The notes under the pieces: model-generated | Told to the model about the DNA's origin: nothing | Databases searched by the model: none | Seen by the model: the letters and a program-made list of their open reading frames with translations, nothing else | Made by a program: the position numbers and the translations under genes | In this document: positions 44,707-57,851 of the stretch, one piece after another | Position numbering within the stretch: position 1 is the stretch's first letter | How the letters are laid out: each line of letters begins with the position of its first letter | Assembly: GCA_021229015.1 (NCBI GenBank) | Contig: CM037781.1 | Coordinates: forward strand, 32,839,525 to 32,903,524 | DNA length: 64,000 nt | Direction of reading: 5' to 3' | Source: Solen grandis | Taxonomy: Eukaryota > Mollusca > Bivalvia > Adapedonta > Solenidae

Positions 44707-47700
44707 GTAAGATAAAACGAATATTGCAAGGTAAGTTTTGTTAACACCCTAACATCACGTGCCTTTGCATATCCATATGCCTAGTCCTGTTCAGTAGAAA
44801 ATGTTTCTCAATTGTAACTTTGTATTCCTTTATTTTCTATTAATCGCGATATCTATTCATTCGCTTTGTGACATCAGGAATAACAAAGAATTAAAGTATG
44901 ATACAAATTATTGGGGGGTAAAATATCATTAAAATCTAAAAGTATATCATAAAATATTAAGTCTATATATTAGAGGCTGTTTTGTTATGTTTTGATACAC
45001 ATACCTAGCAAAGTTACAATACGATATAATGAATGATATTTAGGACATATGGCACGCCAAGAATATACATATACATGAAAACAGATTTTTTCCAGTTTTT
45101 TATAGAAGCCCACCTAGAATTATTATTGTAATATTGAATCTGGAACATTTTTGTTGTCTTTACGATTTCCAGGTTATGGTACTTCTAGTCGTTTACCAGC
45201 TGTTCTGTAAGCGTGCCTACGAAACGCCTGAACCAGACCTTGATTTGGATAAGCTTAAAGATATTACCCGAAAGAATTCGGCCTCACTCACGTTCTGTGC
45301 TGGTATGTACCAACATGAAACACGATATTTTAACCTCATATATGCTGTAAATAAACATAAGAGAGCTTTAGTGTAAGGGCTGATTTTGCGGATGTCCAGT
45401 CACTCCACTGCACATCGTGCTGCACATGCCTCTTATTATATTGCGTTGTTTACAGATTAGGACCGGTCTTGGGAATCTGAGTACCGGATATCCAAAGCAA
45501 ATGACCTCTAGCGAGCAATCAATACGTGCACCTGTTTGCTCGTACCATCGTTATACAGTAGATAAATATGCTTGCAAGACGAGCACCAGTTTAGGCGTGT
45601 GATATTGTTTACATATCTTACATGAAGAAAATACACTACAATTTTCATCATTCTATTAAAGAAATTGTCACGTCACATAAGGAACAATTTCTACAACGAT
45701 GTGTAAGCGGGGAATATATCAATTCTAATACCTCTGGCATGTAATATTTCCTTAGTTATTCAAATAAGCATTTCAATGAAAAACGAGTGTTTGACCCTCA
45801 AAGTAAAATGATAGTATAGCTATTAGATCCATTTGATGTGGAAAATCAATAAAACTTTTCCAAATTCCAAACCTCTTGATTCTCGCTCTGTCACTGTTTC
45901 AGTTCATGCTTAACGCAACTTTTGGACTCTCAGTCCTTTTAGTTTTACAAGTTTATCAGTGCAGTGTTAAATATAATTTGCTGTCCTGAAATAAAATATA
46001 TACAATGACCCTTTAACTGATCTCTTTCAGATACATACTTATAATCATCAACCAATTTTACAATTTTGCTACACATATACACATAAGCGAACTTCATCTT
46101 TACTCACATTTGAAGCTAGCGAATCTCTTCAGTTAAGATTACTAAAGACTATTCAACGTACCGAGTAACGTATGAGCGTGAAACTAAATCGCGTGATACC
46201 CTTTTCTAATGACTTTATCTGCACTATCTGCCACTTTTATCAGAGTTTAAGAACGTCCTAGAGAGCCCGGAAATTCCGAACGAAGAAACCCTCGAAGATC
46301 ACCGTATAAAAAGGATCCGAAATCCCCAACTAATGAAGATCTTTGGCCAACTCGTGGTATATAGCGGAGTGCTGTACGTTGTTTACACTATTAGCTACCA
46401 AAGCAGAGATCCCCGCTCCTTCTACCTGAAGAACCACATAGAGAGAACGTATTCATTTGATGAAAGCGTATGTATTCTATCCATATATATTGTAACGTCC
46501 CAGGAGAAGGGATCTTCTTTTAAGAACGCCAGATGGTCTCTCTCTCTCTTTGTTGGAAGTGAGGAGAAGATAATAACTCGTGAACGATATGCGCAGTAAT
46601 CAATTTTAATGACTTACAGAATTCTGTTTGCATCCGTATGTATGTTAAACGGTTTCATTATACGGGTCACGTAGCTTATAACGAAATTCCAACATCTTAA
46701 ATGGCATATAAACAGTATAATTCAGGAATATTATACAACATGATGTGAAAAAGGCTGTTTTCTATACTGGTTCATACTTATAATCCCATATACATATATA
46801 ACGAGGGTTAACAAAAGGGCGACCACTGCCTTAATAAAGATAAGAACCAACTTTATTATTCTCCTTACACTACACCTTTCGAACTGCTTTAACGGGATAT
46901 TCTTTGAACACTACTTATAACCTGACTGACTTAACAAGGCTCCCATCCGGTATTTACACACCGTAGTAATAGTTTTTTTCTAGTGGACATAAATTTCCCA
47001 CGGTCCCAGCCAGGGGCGTGCCTGGACCCACTTTTGGTATACGCACCATGAGCTAGGGTGAGTCTGAGTCATGCTCCCCCGGGGAAAAATGCGCCTTGGA
47101 CGCCGTAGGAGCGTATTATAGGGGGCAATTAGAACATACCAAAATTGTAAAATCATAATGAAATATGATAAGAACGCGCAGTAATTTTAACTAATACATT
47201 AGGATAACACTACCTCGGTCTATGGACTGAGAGCAATTATCGGTGAGTGTTGCATTGTAAGCTCCCTCCCACCCTCGCGACCTATTGTTTGAAGTTTTTA
47301 TCTTAGAGATAGGACCTAAAAAAGTATTCATTAAAAAAAAGAAAAATCTAAATGTTTAAAACATCAAAAAGAATTATGTATAAAACAAATACTGTTTTCT
47401 TTGTTTGTATTATTCTTTTCAAAATAAATAAAGGTGGGTTTTAGTCAATTTATGGATATTTAATAATAGATGTATCAATAGTTAACCCAAATTCATGTTG
47501 ATATTTCACCAATATAATGACACAACATTTACTGAATTAATAATTGTAATTAATTTAAAGAAAAAAATAAACTCAATAAACAAAGAGTCACGAAATTCTA
47601 AATGTTTGAAAAAAAGAAAGATGAAACTGTCGCGACCGATTATTTACATAAATGCCCTTCCATGGAAAGCTTATATCCAAATATTTGAGGTACAAGAAAT

Positions 47701-50700
47701 ATGTTTACATGTCCGAAACATTGTGATAATAAACTTTAGCATAGGTACGCCTCGGAAATTGAAATTGAACCTTTCGTTATTCATTTTAAACAAATATAGA
47801 CATTTTAGCGTTTGCTTCAAAGCTGAATGATTTAGTTAAAAAACTTTTAAAATGAGATATGAATCTTGCATATATCCACGTTGTGCAAGTTAAAAGTACG
47901 AGTACAAATAATAATGCAGCTCAGTGGATTAGATGTAGGTCCCTTTCAAAACGATAGAAATAGAAGCCTATAGTTCAAATGCAGAAATGATTATAACATT
48001 ATCATAAAAAAAAGTCAAGTTTTAAAGTCAATAAAATTAATAGTCTGGTATTATGATTTAGCATTAAAGCACGAAGTGCTCAAGGTGAGCTTTTGTGATC
48101 GCCCTGCGTCCGTCGTCAACAATTTACTTTAAACAACATCTCTTCTTAAACCGCTGAGCAGAATTTGATTAAATTTGGCAGGGATGTTCCTTGGGTCAAC
48201 CTTCACAAAATTTGCTAAAATAAACTTGATCCATGTGGAGCTCTGGTTGCCATGGCAACGGAAATAAAAAAAAATATGAAAACTTTAAAAATCATCTCCT
48301 TCAAAACTATTAGCCAGATTTCAAAATATTTTGGTACAGATGTTCCTTGTTTTTTTTATTTTTGTTTTGTTTTTCACTTATGAGGTATGAACCCACGCGG
48401 GGTGATACTGAGAGGAGTTGTAGACAGAGTCGTTACCACTGCACCTTTCGGAGCCTTATTATAAACCGATTTAGAACACCTTTAACACTGTCCTTTGTCT
48501 ATTTAATAAAACGACCCCTTTTCGTTGGAAAAATAAAATACCAATATAAGCTCTTTTTCTAAAACCTTGAGTTAGCTATTTGCATTGTGTTGAGCTACTG
48601 GAAGGTAAAATAACTCTGAATAAAACATACTTCAGTGAAATAATAAATGTTCAATGGAATACAGTTATTTTCATTAAAAGACTAATAAATCTAAATATAG
48701 AACCAATTTAATACCCATTCGAAAGATATTACAATTAAGGCATATAAAGTGTGGGTTATGTGAAACGGCAGTCAGACCTAAGTAAGTTTCTGCACAATGC
48801 GATTTACTATAATGTTCTCGCCGAGTGCGAACTCAATCGGTCTTTACCGTTTTACAGTTAAGCTCTCAATAATTATTAAAGTTGGGTTCACCTTTCTCTT
48901 TGTTTCATATTTTACTATACTATCTTAAATTTCCTTGTTATATGGTGTCTTGTATAAAAGTTTTAAATTCCACTTTTTTATCGATTTTCATCTCTGGCTT
49001 TATCTCTTCAACTAAAGGCCACAGTCACTGTATCCATCTCTTACACTGCTCCCCTTTTTTAAAGTCGTTTCCTCTATAAAACTCTTGCATTTTTGTACCA
49101 GTAAAACCTCTTCCTTCATTTTTTCTCCTATCCTACCCCTCCTCTCTAGTCTAGCTTTATTCGTGTGTCGAAAAAGCATTACGGAAGAAAACACGTGTGA
49201 GGAGAGGAGATAATGGACAAAAATTCGCTAGTTAGAGGCTTTGAAATCGAGGAAAGGAATAGAGCATGGGATGGAGTGACTGAGATGTCAAGGAAAAGGG
49301 GAAGAATAAACAAAGGAAGAGGAGAAAGATTTGGAGACAAATTTTTTTTTATAAAAAGTCACTCTATAATAAGAAATATAAAAATATTGGAAACGTAAAA
49401 AAAGTGAAATGACCCCACGACAAGTATCATGCTTTAATAGAGACCTAAACATACAACAGTAAAGGCCGGTTGAATTCGCACTCGGCGAGCGTTAGGGAAA
49501 ATCTGCACTATGCAGACACTTGCTTGAGGCCGTACTCTTAACTCCAATAATCCACCTCAATATGCCTTACATGTAAGAAATTTATAACGGTATCATATTG
49601 GTTCTTTATTTAGATTTCACTGTTTAAGTCTTTTAATAAAATAACTGTATATCTTTGAGCATTTATTATTTCGTTGAATTATGTTAAATACAGAGTTATT
49701 TTACCTCCCAGAAGTTAACAAAATACAAATAGTTAACTCAATATTTTCAAAATAGAGCTTGTCATGGTATTTATCTGTTTCCAACGAAATCGAATATAGC
49801 CCAAGGATAATTTTATAGGTGTTATAATCCATTTACAATAAGGCTCCAAATAGACGCAGTAGTAACAACTTCGTCTACCACTACTTCAGTAATCTCCGCG
49901 AGGGTTCAATCTCAGAAGTGCATAACAAAATATGATAAAAGAGAAAAAATGTATAATTATTGGTAAATTATTAATCATTATTTCAACTGAAAACTTGATT
50001 TATTATTATTTTATAATAATATTATAATCATATCTGCATCTGAATTATAGGGTTCAATATTTATCGTTCGTTGATTTATGTTGAAAAGGACCTGTTTGAA
50101 TGCCACCTTTATTATAATTCTTTATATTATGTTTAAAAAAAGTCATAGAATGATTACTAACACACGTTTGCAATGCCACTTTATGATTTAAGTCACACAA
50201 CAGATTGGTAAAGTCTCGAACGGCGTTTTTAAGCTACAGCCCGGCGAACCCTCTTTCACTTGACACACATTACTCCAGTGCCTTCAGCGCTATGATTTGT
50301 TGGAGCCGATGGATGAGGCGAATTTGAATAAAATGGAGCCATTTTTTTCTTTTCATCGGCCATTTTCTTAGCCAATAATATAACCAAAACGCGAATATTT
50401 TTAACAAAAGGAGTCAAGGTCTCATGTATGCATGCATAACATTAATACAGATGTTTCGTGCTTATAAAATACAACAACAACATTTTTTTAAAGTAAGTTG
50501 ATATCTTCTATATTTGTGTATTTCAAAAATATTGATCAAATTGATCCAATATGTTATAAGTTTGAAGTTATCATCTTCTTTATATTAATAAAGTAATTTA
50601 TATTGTTTTTCTAGTTAATAATATAAAAGTTTTATCTTAACACTATTCATGCTTACACACATGTTGCATGCCTAGCTACGTTTTCTTTTTTCATGAATCA

Positions 50701-53700
50701 TGACGGAAATAAAATAATTAATATCTAAGCCTTCTTGCAGATGTTACAGAACATTGCCCTAGTCTTTGCATCCAATCTCAGTCATGTGTAGCCAGTCCGT
50801 TCAAAATAACTTCCTCTGTATCTAATTATAAAGACAAATATATGTCTTACCCTGGTAAGGTGAAGATTTTTTTTTAAAATTTTCTATTTTTGAAATTAAT
50901 TGTACCCATGTTCGTAAGTACGTAATTCCGGGCACGCCCTTGCCATCAGAATTTCCCAGAAATCAATAGCAAAAAATGGCTGTCAGGAAAACATATTTAC
51001 AGCATACGCCTCACAAAAACTGGATAAGGGATTACTTAGCACAAGTTTTAGCCTACCAAAAGTACCTTCTAGGGCATTTCTTAACTATGAAGTATGAGTG
51101 AAATCTATTTTTCAGCATTTGCATATGGAAAGTATAACCTTAGAGTACGAAGAGGACAAACTGTATTCGTTTACAATGTTTACACATTTATCCAAGCCAA
51201 AAGTTTCTTCAGTTTTTTTTGTTTTTTTTTTTTTTTTTTTTTTTAATTTTTTTATTTTTTTTTTTTATCATGGAAGCGCATTAATGAAGCAAAAAATTCA
51301 ATGACTTTCTTAGAGCTAAGTTCAATTTAGGATGGCATCTTGTTTTCTTTATCGGGACAACACGAAGCCGTAATTTAAACCTACCCGCACCTGTTAGACT
51401 GACACCCAATATTCGCCACTGAAAACCAGCACGTCAACAAAAAAGATAAAATGGTCGATAAAATGGCAGATAAATGGCGGACTTTGATATCACGTGACTT
51501 CAGACTGGATCCCGTCTCATTGTAAGAATCATGAAGCACACAATATTGAGCGGGCAAACATCTCATCAGGTGCTAATGTTATATCTGGCAAGTAGCGACT
51601 ATAGATGGTCATTCCCATGAAGGAACAATAAATTACACCAGGAATGCTTGTTCAACTTTGAATACTTATGCTAACAAATCGATTGAATAAATTTTATGTC
51701 TACGTTTTGAAAAAACATGTGGATATAAAATCTATCGTAACCATATCAAACGGATTCATACTAGTTCCGTCCATTATTTCAATCGCCTGGGTTTATTTCT
51801 CTAAACATAGAGATACCAGAGTTTAGAGTTTGTCCGTTATTTCCATCAAATCAGTGAAACCGGCATTTCAAATTCCTTGTCAATTTACAGTTCGAGATTT
51901 TGCGAGACTTGTCTTCTTTATTGAGATTTAACGGCTAAGAGTTTACGGCGAACAGCGCGCGTCATTATTTTAGATTATGCTCCGTCATATTTACGTGATT
52001 TTCATATAATTATGGTAATGTTAACTTCACACGAGTTGTCTTATCATTATTGCGATATTGACCTATTTTGACGTCATTTGTAACATTTAGATTCTTATAT
52101 TATGTTCATTATATTATTGTTCTTTCCCATGGGAAGGAGCATCTATAGTCGAACATGGCTACTTGGTGGATGTAATAGTAGCACCTTAGATATGTTCGCC
52201 CGCTCAATAGTATGTGACCATTCAAGGATTGGAGCCAGCGAGTCTCGTGAATTCACGTACTCCATTAGTAGGAAATTATGTCAGTCATATGATGTCGTGG
52301 AGCCAGCCAACATCAAGCTAACCTAAGTCGCAATTAATGAAGCCATAGTGAAGTTCTCGCTAGACTCTCGGCCAATCCTTGGTGATGACAAGATATTTGG
52401 GAGACTCCACTAAAAACAACGGGGAATGTATCTGTGTTCATAGAGTAATTCCATTCATGAGATAAGTTTCGTAAGACTTTACCTACTCAGTATGCCAACG
52501 AGGTCATGACCTTGATTCCATAAATGAATGACAGTAATGAAAAGCTAAAGTACATAAAGGGAGTAGCTCTACTCATTACACCCGATGTACATTGCGTATA
52601 ATTATCATTTAACAGACATAAGTGTATCGGAATATATCTTGCATCATGACATAAAATTTCGAAAATCTAATGTTATTTGTTGTTTTGTCTCACTATAATA
52701 AACGTTATGAATTGCACTGGAAGGAACGTTTGGTTGGCAAAATCTTGTGTTCATAGTACACAGCTTCCTCGTTGCCATTATTAAATAAATTTTACTGTCA
52801 TTATCGGTCTCGATATCTTTTTCTCAGGTCAACGATTTGGAATCCTTCACAGTATGGTTGAAAACCAAGTTTGTCAATCGCTACTTCTCGGAAACATATT
52901 TTGGAGCGGAATCCAGCGGTCAAAACTACTCGAAGATTTTGTCGGAGGATCTGACCAATGTCCGGGTTGGTCCGGCCAGGCTGAGACAAATGAGAATAAA
53001 ACAAGGTAAGAATTATCGTTTAGTGTGTTATATTAGTACTTATCGTGCAACCACTTCCGAGACATGCATTATACTAAGGACCCTAATTTTGTAATGAATT
53101 GTATAATGTTCAGAGATTCATCATAAAAATGTGGGCCTTTGTGACCAAGCGCCTCATCTCTATCATTTTGAGGCCCGGTCTGGCCTTTCATTCACCTTGC
53201 GAAAAGTCAGTGGTTCTACTTGGGTGACACTCGTGTGCCCAAGTCATCCTCCAACTCATCGTCGGACCCCATGTAATATGATTATATCGTTATCACTACC
53301 GTACATGGCGTGGAATTTTCAAATAGCAAAACTTCGTTTTGATGAGTATTAATCAGCTACTTGCTGACCAATGAAACTACACGTAATATATTGAACACTC
53401 TCATTGAAGTTACAAAAGCAAAATCTGACTCATTGTTCCCGCAAGATTGACTAGGATGGTGACGTCACCTACACATGTTAGAACGAAGCTGATTTTCAAA
53501 ATATCTTTCCGTTTCATTGGTCAAATGATCCCTATTGTCACCGTGCTGTCTCAGGCACGGATCCAATGAAATGCTTAATCAATATTTCATTAGTACAAGG
53601 ATGTGTTTATCAAATAACCCGCGCTCGATTAAAGGGTACAGCATACTGGACCAAACGTGGGTTTCGACGATGTCTCAACCTGTTAAAAGCTGTACTTTGC

Positions 53701-56700
53701 TACATAAATGATATACTGTTGCAGTGGCAGTAAACTCCTGAATGACAACAATACATGTTTCAATATGACTGTGTAAAATATATTTAAAGCAATACGCACG
53801 ATATCAATGTCGTAATAACTACTGGTGTCACATTCAAATTCCAGAGGACTGTCTCGGGCCACTTGGGGTCAACCGTACATGCTGTGGAGTGTATACAGAA
53901 AGCAAGGCTGAAGACAGAAGCTACTGTCTTGAGTGGAAACCTAAGCCATGCCCTCTCTCTGAGAAATCAACCTACCTTTCCTCGCCTGCCTGGGAGTATG
54001 TTTCCGCCGAAGAGGTTTGGGGCCTCCCTACAGTGGCCAGCTACAGCACGTACAGCGGTGGTGGGTACTTCATGAAATTTGACGTCAACAAAGATGTATG
54101 TCTCAAGATATTTGATGAACTCATCAAAAAGGGCTGGTTTGATAGGCAGACGAGGGCCATTATCACGGAATTTACGCTGTACAACGTAAATGCCAATCTG
54201 TTCGTGTATTCTCAATTTGTTGCAGAATTTCCAGAAGTTGGTGGATTCATATCATATATAAACATTCAGTGTTCCGGTTATATAACTATACAGGGTCAAA
54301 TGGGGAATACATGCTGTTCCTGGAATTCGTGTTTCTGCTGCTCACCATCATAGCAACATTAATGATCTGTTACGACCTGTGTACCGATGCTAGAACCTAC
54401 TTGAAATCCATCTGGAATTGGTTTGATATGTTGGCTCTTTTGATGGCATACGTCACAATATCAATATTTATCTATAAATTTTTCATCACCGCTAAAACAA
54501 TCAGGACATTTTACAACGACAAGAATGCTTATGTCGGGTTTGAAAATCTTTCATTCTATGATTTCATCACAAATACCGCGCACGGCATTCTCGTGTTCCT
54601 TTTGACCATTCGAGTTTCGAGAATGCTTGGCTACAGTGGAAAGATAAACGAAATGGCCGCTGTGATAGCTAACGCTGCTGAGGATCTGCTGGCATTTATT
54701 ATCGTTTTCGGATTAGCCTACTTTTCGTACGTGGCATGCGGAACACTTCTATTTGGAAGAGAAACAGAAAAGTACAGAAACCTGTTTAAATCTTACGGAA
54801 CGCTCACAGAAGCTATCATTGGCAAAAATAGGCTCAGCACTATCATCTCCTCGAAACCCGGCTTCGCTGAGTTTTATTATTTCACATTTGTATTGTTTGT
54901 GCTATTTACTCTGGTAACTATGGCGGCCGCCATTTTGAATTTTAGCATTTCCCATGTTAAAATGGAACAACAGAAGATGCAGCCTGGCAATATTGTAGAA
55001 GTTATTTTAGATAAAATAGCAAAGTGTTTCGGAAAGCTAATGGAGTATAACAACAAAAAAGGTGCGTAATCTTATATTTTCATTTTACCATGAAATATTC
55101 TTGAATAAACATAAAGCAATGTGCCATCATTGGTATTGAATTTTATGTACCACCGGGTTCTATTTAAGAAGAATTTAGCACTACCGAATCTTATGAATGA
55201 AACGTCGAATTTCGTGTGTCTTTTTATGAACGCGGCAAACGACAATTGTTAATGGCTCATGACAGTTATAAATGACTCGCGACAATTGTATACGACGCAC
55301 GACAGTATGACACGAAACACGACAATGTGACACGACGCACGACTTTATAGCGCGCAAACGTCGCGTTTATTTTTTTTTTCACGAAATATCGCAGTAAATT
55401 CAAGCGTCATTTCAAATTGTCGTGCGTCGCGTCGTATGGTCGTGTCGTTTCATAATGCCGTGCTAATATTGTGAGTCGCGTGTAAAGGTCGACGGACGAC
55501 AAATTCGACTTCATAAAGCGACATACGACATTCCGTGGTAATGATAAATGTATTTCACCATAGTAGAGCATTGTTTTCACATTTCAAATTTAGCATTATA
55601 AAACATTAGTTCATCTGCAGTCGAGTTGCGTTGCTTAACCCCCCCCCTCTCTCTCTCTCTCTCTCTCTTCTCTTGAATAGCATATTGATGATATTGACAC
55701 GAATTTAGTTTTGATATCTTTTAGGGGTAACTTCTAAAAGAAATAGGCGAGACTCCGATGAAGAGTTGAGAGACATCTTATCAGACCTGCACGTATTTAT
55801 CAGGGAGTTTCAAAGAAAGAATCGTGACGTAAGTAACACTCCGTCATTACAGGTACTTATCCCTTCACCTCATGAATATCCATGTACACATCTATGACTC
55901 GATAAATATTTATTAACTGAAAACAAGAAATATCTTTAAAAAAGAAATTCGGCTTGTCTTAGTAATTGTCATTTGTAACATGTAAAACATATATAAACTA
56001 TTATAAAGTTGAACACGTTAGAAAAACTGTTTATAAATACCAAGATTTTGGGAGGTATTGTTAAGACTATATAACAAAACGGATTTAATTTACTAACTAA
56101 AAAAAACTAATCTACAAACCTTCATTAAATATCATGATTCAAGATTTTTCAAGATTTTTATTTCAATAAACCAGAAGGTCATTAGACCCATGTGGTATCA
56201 TTACATGGCGACAGTATAACATACATTTACATGCAAATTCAACACTTCATATTAAATTACTTGATATAATAATCATGCAGTTACGGATTTTTTTTAAATA
56301 AAGACACTCCGTATGTATCCCGTCGAAACAGAAAGATCATAAACCGCGTATATCCGATTATTTTTTCCAGATCCGCACAATAAACTATATAACTTCTCCG
56401 CAGTAGTTACCTCCCCTGAAGACCGAGTCCACTTTAACAAATCAGTGGAAATTGTGGTCCTAAAAGTAGACATACTCCTGCTTCTTATAAGTTGTTTTAG
56501 ATCATATTGCCAAAGCAGCATTCCTAATTTGATAAAGAAGTGTTACATTACATTTCATGTTTAAAATGAAAATGAAACATGTTATATCAAGTAGAAAGAT
56601 ATATACAACCTGAAACTCCCATTTTAAGTTGGAATACCCTAAGTATCATAAAAATAAATTATGCAAGCCAATGATAGCATTGCATTTCCTCTTCATTTGC

Positions 56701-57465
56701 ATACCAACATTTGATTGGTTTGGGAAATAGGTCAAAATCAATTTTATACAACTACGCCCAAAAATGATTTATTAAAGTCCGGATTTTTTTCTATCCCACA
56801 AGGACTGTGTAGAAACTGAGCTACAATATCGCATATATGCAATTGCGTCAATGTGAGTCTTTATGAAGTAAAGGGATGATTATGTAATGGAGTAATGGCC
56901 TTTGGGTCTTTTCTATGACATATTGGATAGTTTGGGGGACACCTAAAACATTGTAATATTTGACATTACAAAATAAATAACCATAAGAATCAAAAGCATT
57001 CATGTTTTCCTTTTGTTGAAGTAATAAGCAAATAGCCGAAATAATCAATTTTGGAATACGTAATAGCACGTATTATGAACATTTTTACAAAATCCAAATG
57101 TTATAAATTACTCACACATATATACAAACATACATATATGCAACACTCCAACACTCCAACAACATACGTTCACACAGTCTTCCAAAGTTAATCACTGAAA
57201 TAATTATGCTAATCGATTAAAATGTTGTTGTTTTTTTTTGTTTTTTTTATCATTTTAATTTCATATGTATACATGTACATGTAATTGTGCTTTTATGTTT
57301 TTAATCAAAATGTTGTAGTTTCTTATTTCCTTCTTTTCTTTGAAGTACAACGTAGCCGCTGGTAAAGGTAGAGCGCTGGACCCCACCACTAGAGATAAAC
57401 CAAAAGACAAGCTTAGTGAGCGGGAACACAACCAGTTTGACCAGCACACCTTAACCGTTCATTGA
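43995..57465 (+). CDS. Polycystin-1-like protein, 3' seven exons (5' incomplete)
   Basis: Exons 43995-44706, 45173-45302, 46244-46467, 52828-53005, 53845-55061, 55725-55828 and 57346-57465; all phases agree apart from one internal frame break near 54269. Order of visible parts: end of a PLAT domain (CDQWF, VVRLL), TM with ENHIWLSF and FSRIERLSCLLGFVYI, further TMs, the RDPRSFYL segment, the extracellular polycystin (TOP) domain (VGPARLRQMR, CCGVYTES, FTLYNVNANLFVYSQF, EFPEVGGF), then channel TMs (WNWFDMLALL, LLAFIIVFGLAYFSYVACG, YYFTFVLFVLFTLVTMAAAI) and a short helical tail. Polycystin-1 family proteins are membrane receptors that pair with PKD2-type channels at cilia or other membranes. The N-terminal ectodomain, GPS and most of PLAT are not in the window or lie in the gap. 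Confidence 0.88.
45173..45302 (+). CDS. Polycystin-1-like exon b
   Basis: Acceptor ACGATTTCCAG; VMVLLVVYQLFCKRAYETPE and LDKLKDITRKN. Donor GTATGT. Continues the TM begun by EFVK in exon a. Confidence 0.85.
45515..45960 (+). repeat. Dispersed repeat R1, copy 2 (single monomer)
   Basis: Same segments as 590-2150 (CTCGTACCATCGTTATACAG, GGCATGTAATAT, ATGTGGAAAATCAATAAAA, GGACTCTCAGTCCTTT), with one 54-bp-like monomer only (about 45825-45855). Confidence 0.7.
46244..46467 (+). CDS. Polycystin-1-like exon c
   Basis: Acceptor CACTTTTATCAG; basic KRIRNPQLMKIFG linker, TM (LVVYSGVLYVVYTISY), then RDPRSFYLKNHIERTYSF, the conserved lead into the polycystin extracellular domain. Donor GTATGT. Confidence 0.87.
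48066..48360. repeat. Dispersed repeat of a common bivalve type
   Basis: CACGAAGTGCTCAAGGTGAG, then TTTGTGATCGCCCTGCGTCC, then AATTTGGCAGGGATGTTCCT. I recall this pattern as common in bivalve genomes; a repeat-library search would confirm. Confidence 0.5.
48385..49925. repeat. Foldback element with about 0.48-kb arms and tRNA-like outer ends
   Basis: The left arm (about 48385-48865) is the diverged inverse of the right arm (about 49425-49925). Paired blocks include GGAGCCTTATTATAAACC with its inverse at about 49835-49855, TCGCCGAGTGCGAA near 48820 with TTCGCACTCGGCGA near 49475, and AATAAATGTTCAA near 48643 with TGAGCATTTATTA near 49657. The outer end of the left arm reads, on minus, as a tRNA-like head (GGTGCAGTGGTAACGACTC ending GTGGGTTC). 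Confidence 0.75.
50205..50330. repeat. Dispersed repeat E, copy 1
   Basis: CTCTTTCACTTGACACACAT and AGTGCCTTCAGCGCTATGAT recur, diverged, at 61840-61935. Confidence 0.55.
52828..53005 (+). CDS. Polycystin-1-like exon d: start of TOP domain
   Basis: Acceptor TTTTCTCAG; FTVWLKTKFVNRYFSETYFG and VRVGPARLRQMRIKQ, the conserved arginine-rich polycystin motif. Donor GTAAGA. Confidence 0.88.
53149..53265 (+). mobile_element. SINE family A fragment, copy 8
   Basis: Diverged body: CTTGCGAAAAGTCAGTGGTT then CTACTTGGGTGACACTCG. In intron d. Confidence 0.5.
53845..55061 (+). CDS. Polycystin-1-like exon e: TOP domain and channel TMs, one frame break
   Basis: Acceptor CAAATTCCAG. Upstream frame: GPLGVNRTCCGVYTES through FPEVGGFISYINIQ. 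Then the frame changes at about 54267-54271, and the next frame continues VFRLYNYTGSNGEYM through six hydrophobic segments, ending at donor GTGCGT. The exon length (1217 nt) is one base short of what the phases need, so a single missing base (CAGGTG read as CAGTG) explains it. Either the allele is broken or the assembly has an error. Confidence 0.88.
55195..55530. repeat. ACGAC-rich imperfect palindrome
   Basis: Left half is rich in ACGCACGAC / GACACGAC. The right half has the complement (GTCGTGCGTCGCGTCGTATG, GTCGTGTCGTTTC). Outer ends CGTCGAATTTCGTGTG and GACGACAAATTCGACTT mirror each other. No coding capacity. Confidence 0.65.
55725..55828 (+). CDS. Polycystin-1-like exon f
   Basis: Acceptor GATATCTTTTAG; GVTSKRNRRDSDEELRDILS then DLHVFIREFQRKNRD, a charged helix typical of the post-channel tail. 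Donor GTAAGT. Confidence 0.82.
55829..57345. other. Polycystin-1-like intron f
   Basis: AT-rich; short tandem CAACACTCCAACACTCC near 57140. No exon supported. Confidence 0.55.
57346..57465 (+). CDS. Polycystin-1-like exon g (C-terminus)
   Basis: Acceptor CTTTTCTTTGAAG; 39 codons (YNVAAGKGRALDPTTRDK to HTLTVH) and TGA. Phase 0 on both sides of the junction. Not conserved enough to identify alone; supported by position and splice fit. Confidence 0.7.
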   Translation, partial: YNVAAGKGRALDPTTRDKPKDKLSEREHNQFDQHTLTVH

Positions 57466-57851
57466 GCATCTGCATGGAGCGATCGCTTTCAGTGACAATA
57501 CTAGAGTAAAGCCTGTGTTGAACAGTCCTTCTAGTAAATTCGGAAGTTGGCGATTTCAAAGCGGTTTAAAAAAATACTTAACTGTTTTGGTGATACTGCT
57601 ATTGTTATTAATCAGTCGTTTGAATATCTGTTATACAGAGCCCTCAGCCTACACGGCCCAATCGGAAATCCACGCCCGAACAATAGACATTTATCGGCCG
57701 CATGATGTCATACAGTGAAACAGAATAAGTCAACTTGGGGTTTCCGACGATGCCTATACGTATATGACAGGTAATATCTCCGAAAAAGCTTATTTTCATG
57801 GTAAAGTAAGAAGGTTTTTTCAATACCACAAAATTCCCTGTTACGTGATTT

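Larger units (their letters stand above)
46468..52827. other. Polycystin-1-like intron c (6.4 kb)
   Basis: No exon supported. Contains a widespread-looking mollusc repeat (48066-48360), a large foldback (48385-49925), repeat E (50205-50330), and AT- or T-rich runs near 51213-51265. Confidence 0.6.

Noticed and set aside
52102..52326. Open frame in the polycystin intron as an extra exon
   Set aside because: No matching splice phases; exons c and d already join cleanly in phase 0.
54185..54269. An 84-base intron explaining the polycystin frame change (donor GTAAAT, acceptor ATTCAG)
   Set aside because: It would remove the conserved NANLFVYSQF and FPEVGGF segment; a one-base error fits better.
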